Below, piece after piece: positions 61,390 through 64,000 of a DNA stretch of 64,000 nucleotides. A program made the translations under genes and the position numbers. The stretch lies in contig NZ_RJJR01000002.1 in the NCBI RefSeq assembly GCF_003721595.1, forward strand, positions 124,001 to 188,000, written 5' to 3'. The notes beneath the pieces are model-generated. The model was not told where the DNA came from and made no database searches. It saw nothing but the letters and a program-made list of their open reading frames with translations. Position 1 is the stretch's first letter. The number at the start of each line of letters is the position of its first letter. This DNA is from Hanamia caeni (GTDB taxonomy: Bacteria; Bacteroidota; Bacteroidia; Chitinophagales; Chitinophagaceae).

Positions 61390-61397
61390 TAATTTTG
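61390..61397 (+). promoter_or_regulatory. TAnnTTTG promoter element of the FGGY kinase gene
   Basis: TAATTTTG ends 17 bp before the ATG at 61415. The upstream TTTG is not at the usual spacing. Confidence 0.5.
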
Positions 61398-61414
61398 GTG
61401 ATATTTTTTTCCAA

Positions 61415-62917
61415 ATGAATCGAACGCCTGAAAAATATTTTATTGGAATAGACATTGGCACCGGAAGCACCAAAGCAATTGGAATGAATCTAACAGGAGC
61501 AATGGTGGCAAATTCGCAGGTATACTATTCTTCCAAAAACCTCAGTCCCGGATATTCGGAACAGGACCCTGAAATGATATGGGAAGCGTTTAAAAATTGT
61601 GTAGTACAATTAATTGAAAAGATAAAATATCCACCGGTTTCTATCAGTTTCAGCAGTGCCATGCATGGTTTAATAGCAGTAAACGAAGAAAACAGGCCGG
61701 TTTCTAATCTGATAACCTGGGCAGATACACGAAGTGAAAAAATAGCAGAACAAATCAGGAAATCAAAAGAGGCAAAAAGCATCTATAGAGCCACAGGCAC
61801 GCCGATTCACCCGATGACTCCGTTGTGCAAAATCATATGGCTTCGAAAAAACGAACCTGCGATATTTAAAAAGACATATAAATTTATTTCGATAAAAGAA
61901 TACATTTGGTTTAGATTGTTTGGGGTTTACGAGATAGACTATTCCATCGCTTCGGCAACCGGTTTATTTGACATAAAAAAATTGCGATGGAATAAGGCCT
62001 CTTTAAAATTATGTGGAATAACTACAGCGCACCTGTCTGACCCGAAACCTACAAATTTTATCAGGAAAAATGCGGAAGATTCAATTGTAAATACACTTTC
62101 TATTTCTTCGGAAACTTCTTTTTGCATCGGGGCAAGCGATGGTTGCCTCGCCAACCTGGGAAGTTATGCTATGGAAAAAGGTTCAGCGGCACTGACTATC
62201 GGCACCAGCGGTGCAGTCAGAATTGCAAATCCGAAACCGGTTTATAATTATGCAGAAATGACTTTCAATTATTTGCTGGATGATAAAACCTTCATCTGCG
62301 GCGGGCCGGTAAATAATGGGGGCAATATAGTGCAATGGTTATTGGGTTCTTTTTTAAAAATAGAAAAACCATCGGATGAAGATTACGACCAACTTTTTAA
62401 ACGAATAGATGCCGTTGACGCAGGCAGCAAAGGTTTGTTGTTCTTGCCCTATTTGTATGGAGAACGGGCACCGGTTTGGGATGGCAGGGCCAGCGGTGTT
62501 TTTATGGGAATACAACCATCGCATACACAGGATTATTTCTTACGTGCTACGCTGGAAGGAATTTGTTACTCTATGAACGAGGTAGTACAAATAGTAGAAA
62601 AGTCAACACAAAAAATTGATAAGCTCATCGTTAGTGGTGGATTAATCCGCTCCAAGGTATGGATGCAAATCCTGTCAGATATCACGGGAAAAAAGCTTTA
62701 TGTCATCGAAACACAGGATTCATCAGCAGTTGGCGCAGCATTGCTCAGTATGAAAACAATGAAAATGATTAAAAGCTATTCTTCCTTAAAGCCGGCGGTT
62801 AGCCAAATCGTAAAACCGGATTTTAAGAACCACAAAAGGCATGAAGCAAATTATGCGGTGTTTAAAACCCTATATCCGGCATTGAAAGATTCAATGCACA
62901 GAATAAATGAAAAATAA
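61415..62917 (+). CDS. FGGY family carbohydrate kinase (gluconokinase-like)
   Basis: The 500-residue protein has the FGGY actin-like ATPase fold: FIGIDIGTGSTKAIGMNL at residues 9-26, ISFSSAMHGLIAVN near 80, the second-domain GTSGAVRIANP near 265, and CGGPVNNGGNIVQWLLG near 293. The DPEMIWEAF block and overall length fit gluconokinase or xylulokinase types. With zwf, pgl and gnd also in the window, gluconate feeding into the pentose phosphate pathway is plausible, though the substrate is not fixed by motif. Confidence 0.88.
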   Translation: MNRTPEKYFIGIDIGTGSTKAIGMNLTGAMVANSQVYYSSKNLSPGYSEQDPEMIWEAFKNCVVQLIEKIKYPPVSISFSSAMHGLIAVNEENRPVSNLITWADTRSEKIAEQIRKSKEAKSIYRATGTPIHPMTPLCKIIWLRKNEPAIFKKTYKFISIKEYIWFRLFGVYEIDYSIASATGLFDIKKLRWNKASLKLCGITTAHLSDPKPTNFIRKNAEDSIVNTLSISSETSFCIGASDGCLANLGSYAMEKGSAALTIGTSGAVRIANPKPVYNYAEMTFNYLLDDKTFICGGPVNNGGNIVQWLLGSFLKIEKPSDEDYDQLFKRIDAVDAGSKGLLFLPYLYGERAPVWDGRASGVFMGIQPSHTQDYFLRATLEGICYSMNEVVQIVEKSTQKIDKLIVSGGLIRSKVWMQILSDITGKKLYVIETQDSSAVGAALLSMKTMKMIKSYSSLKPAVSQIVKPDFKNHKRHEANYAVFKTLYPALKDSMHRINEK

Positions 62918-62924
62918 AAAATTA

Positions 62925-62943
62925 CAATAAAACTTGCTTTACT
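62925..62943 (+). repeat. partial TTTACTGT-type motif at a stop codon
   Basis: AATAAAACTTGC followed by TTTACTCC. It includes the stop codon of the convergent dipeptidase gene, so coding constraint may explain part of the match. Confidence 0.3.
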
Positions 62944-64000
62944 CCCACGCCTTTTCCAAAAAGCGAACCCAGTTTTTCCACATGATATTTTCCACATCTT
63001 CATCAGAATATCCACGTTCTTTCAGTATTGAAGGAATTTTTTGCAAATCCGCAATGCTGTTCAAATCAGCAGGGCATTGCTCAGTTCCAAATGCGCCATC
63101 CAAATCAGTTCCGATTCCTGAGTGCAAAGAGTTGCCGGCAAGTTGACAAATATGATCAATATGGTCAATAACGGTTGAGATATAAACGTTTTCTGCCCCT
63201 GGTTTGGATGTTCCTCTTATCCAGCCAGGTTTCAACATCCACGCATCAAAGGCGCCGCCAATAACCGCCCCGCGCTCAATCAAAACTTTTATTTGTTCGT
63301 CAGAAAACTGGCGATTGTGCGGAACTAATGCACGGCAATTATTGTGGCTTGCCCAAACGTGGCCATTGAAATGATCCAGCGCTTCCCAAAAACTTTGATC
63401 ACATAAATGCGTGGCGTCTAAAATGATATTTAGCCGTTCCATTTCTTTTAATAATTCTCTTCCTTTATTTCCAATTCCACCTTCGGAATCTGTTCCGTAA
63501 GCATAAATGCCGGGGCCATAATGCGCAGGGCCAATAGCGCGAAGGCCGCTTTGATACGCTTTTTCAAGGTAGTGAAAGTTGATAATCGAATCTGCGCCTT
63601 CGAGACTAAGAATATATCCGATTGGCAACTTTTCTTCATTTTTAGACAAGCACTTCTCAACATGATTTTTCAAAGATTCAGCGTCGGTTATTTGCAACAT
63701 TTCGCCGGCATCTTCCATCGTTTTATACCACGCAAGCTGCCCTTGTGTTTGCGCCCATGCCTGCTGCTGCGAATGCCAACCGGGTAGTTTTGAAGTTGGT
63801 TTTACGAATCGTGAAATCTGCGTTGCCACACAAATGCCAATATTTCCTTTTTGCATTTCCGGAAAGCAAACCGTTCCGTTTTCACGGTCTGGCTTATCGG
63901 TTAATCCCCTTTCCCTTTCACGGATTTCCGGTAATGACCGCGTCAGGTCGCGGTTCCATTCCATGGCATTCATGCTGAGGTCGAGATGGGCATCAAAGAT
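62939..64000 (-). CDS. membrane dipeptidase family (M19) protein, N-terminus beyond window
   Basis: The frame stays open to the right edge; the last visible codons read FDAHLDLS, the start of the M19 metal motif (HxD), so a few residues lie outside. Further metal and substrate sites are LEGADSIINF near 130, GIYAYGTDSEGGIG near 160, DATHLCDQSFWEAL near 190, and VWASHNNCRAL near 205 (numbers from the first visible Met). M19 enzymes hydrolyse dipeptides with zinc. No signal peptide can be judged. An ATG at 63973 would begin after the metal motif and is not the start. Confidence 0.88.
   Translation of the reverse strand: MFDAHLDLSMNAMEWNRDLTRSLPEIRERERGLTDKPDRENGTVCFPEMQKGNIGICVATQISRFVKPTSKLPGWHSQQQAWAQTQGQLAWYKTMEDAGEMLQITDAESLKNHVEKCLSKNEEKLPIGYILSLEGADSIINFHYLEKAYQSGLRAIGPAHYGPGIYAYGTDSEGGIGNKGRELLKEMERLNIILDATHLCDQSFWEALDHFNGHVWASHNNCRALVPHNRQFSDEQIKVLIERGAVIGGAFDAWMLKPGWIRGTSKPGAENVYISTVIDHIDHICQLAGNSLHSGIGTDLDGAFGTEQCPADLNSIADLQKIPSILKERGYSDEDVENIMWKNWVRFLEKAWE

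Overview
The window looks like chromosomal DNA of a Bacteroidota bacterium, most likely family Chitinophagaceae. Evidence: moderately AT-rich DNA, almost no Shine-Dalgarno sequences, several promoters of the Bacteroidota type (TAnnTTTG, once with an upstream TTTG at 19 bp), and phylum-typical genes (gldA-like ABC ATPase, DUF3078 protein, long PurF variant, YceI and DUF1080 proteins). The family assignment is inference; no rRNA or tRNA gene was seen. About 54 genes are called. The first and last run off the window edges, and no phage, insertion sequence or CRISPR array was found.

Left part (1-22 kb). A minus-strand ECF sigma factor and its putative membrane anti-sigma factor stand divergent to a four-gene plus-strand operon (1703-9069): a PSCyt1/DUF1549/DUF1553 lipoprotein with two CxxCH motifs, a Tat-exported DUF1501 protein, a Tat-exported beta-propeller, and a DUF2231 membrane protein with another CxxCH motif, leucine-rich repeats and a chitobiase-like domain. 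Facing it is a mannoside locus: a GH92 enzyme on the plus strand, divergent from a minus-strand operon of phosphomannose isomerase-like protein, sugar:H+ symporter, second GH92 and ROK kinase. An ABC exporter, an MBL-fold hydrolase, a small conserved protein and mutL follow.

Middle part (24.9-41.6 kb, mostly minus strand). Copper nitrite reductase (nirK), a SulP anion transporter, a double-Usp stress protein and a YceI-porin-YceI set come first. Then a SMUG2-like DNA glycosylase, a thioredoxin-fold protein, DUF1080 plus a TIM-barrel sugar isomerase (3-keto-glycoside type pair), a YoeB-like toxin-antitoxin pair, a GH20 hexosaminidase, an acetate transporter, a NadR-like kinase with PnuC (NAD precursor salvage), and an Nfu protein.

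Right part (41.7-64 kb). Central carbon metabolism dominates: pgl-zwf, gnd, transaldolase, gapA and an FGGY gluconokinase-like gene cover oxidative and non-oxidative pentose phosphate steps. Interspersed are a SCO1 protein, GldA-like ATPase, an isolated atpA with its own promoter and terminator, an acyl-CoA dehydrogenase, a ComEA-like protein, lysS, a PurF variant and an M19 dipeptidase.

The most unusual signals are in the DNA rather than the gene list. A short motif around TTTACTGT recurs in at least a dozen intergenic gaps, once inside a coding region together with a GC-rich palindrome. A family of heptanucleotide tandem repeats of the form GTTSARR sits inside the NadR-like gene and across the gnd stop codon. 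A compact, unannotated minus-strand transcription unit lies between gapA and the DUF488 gene.
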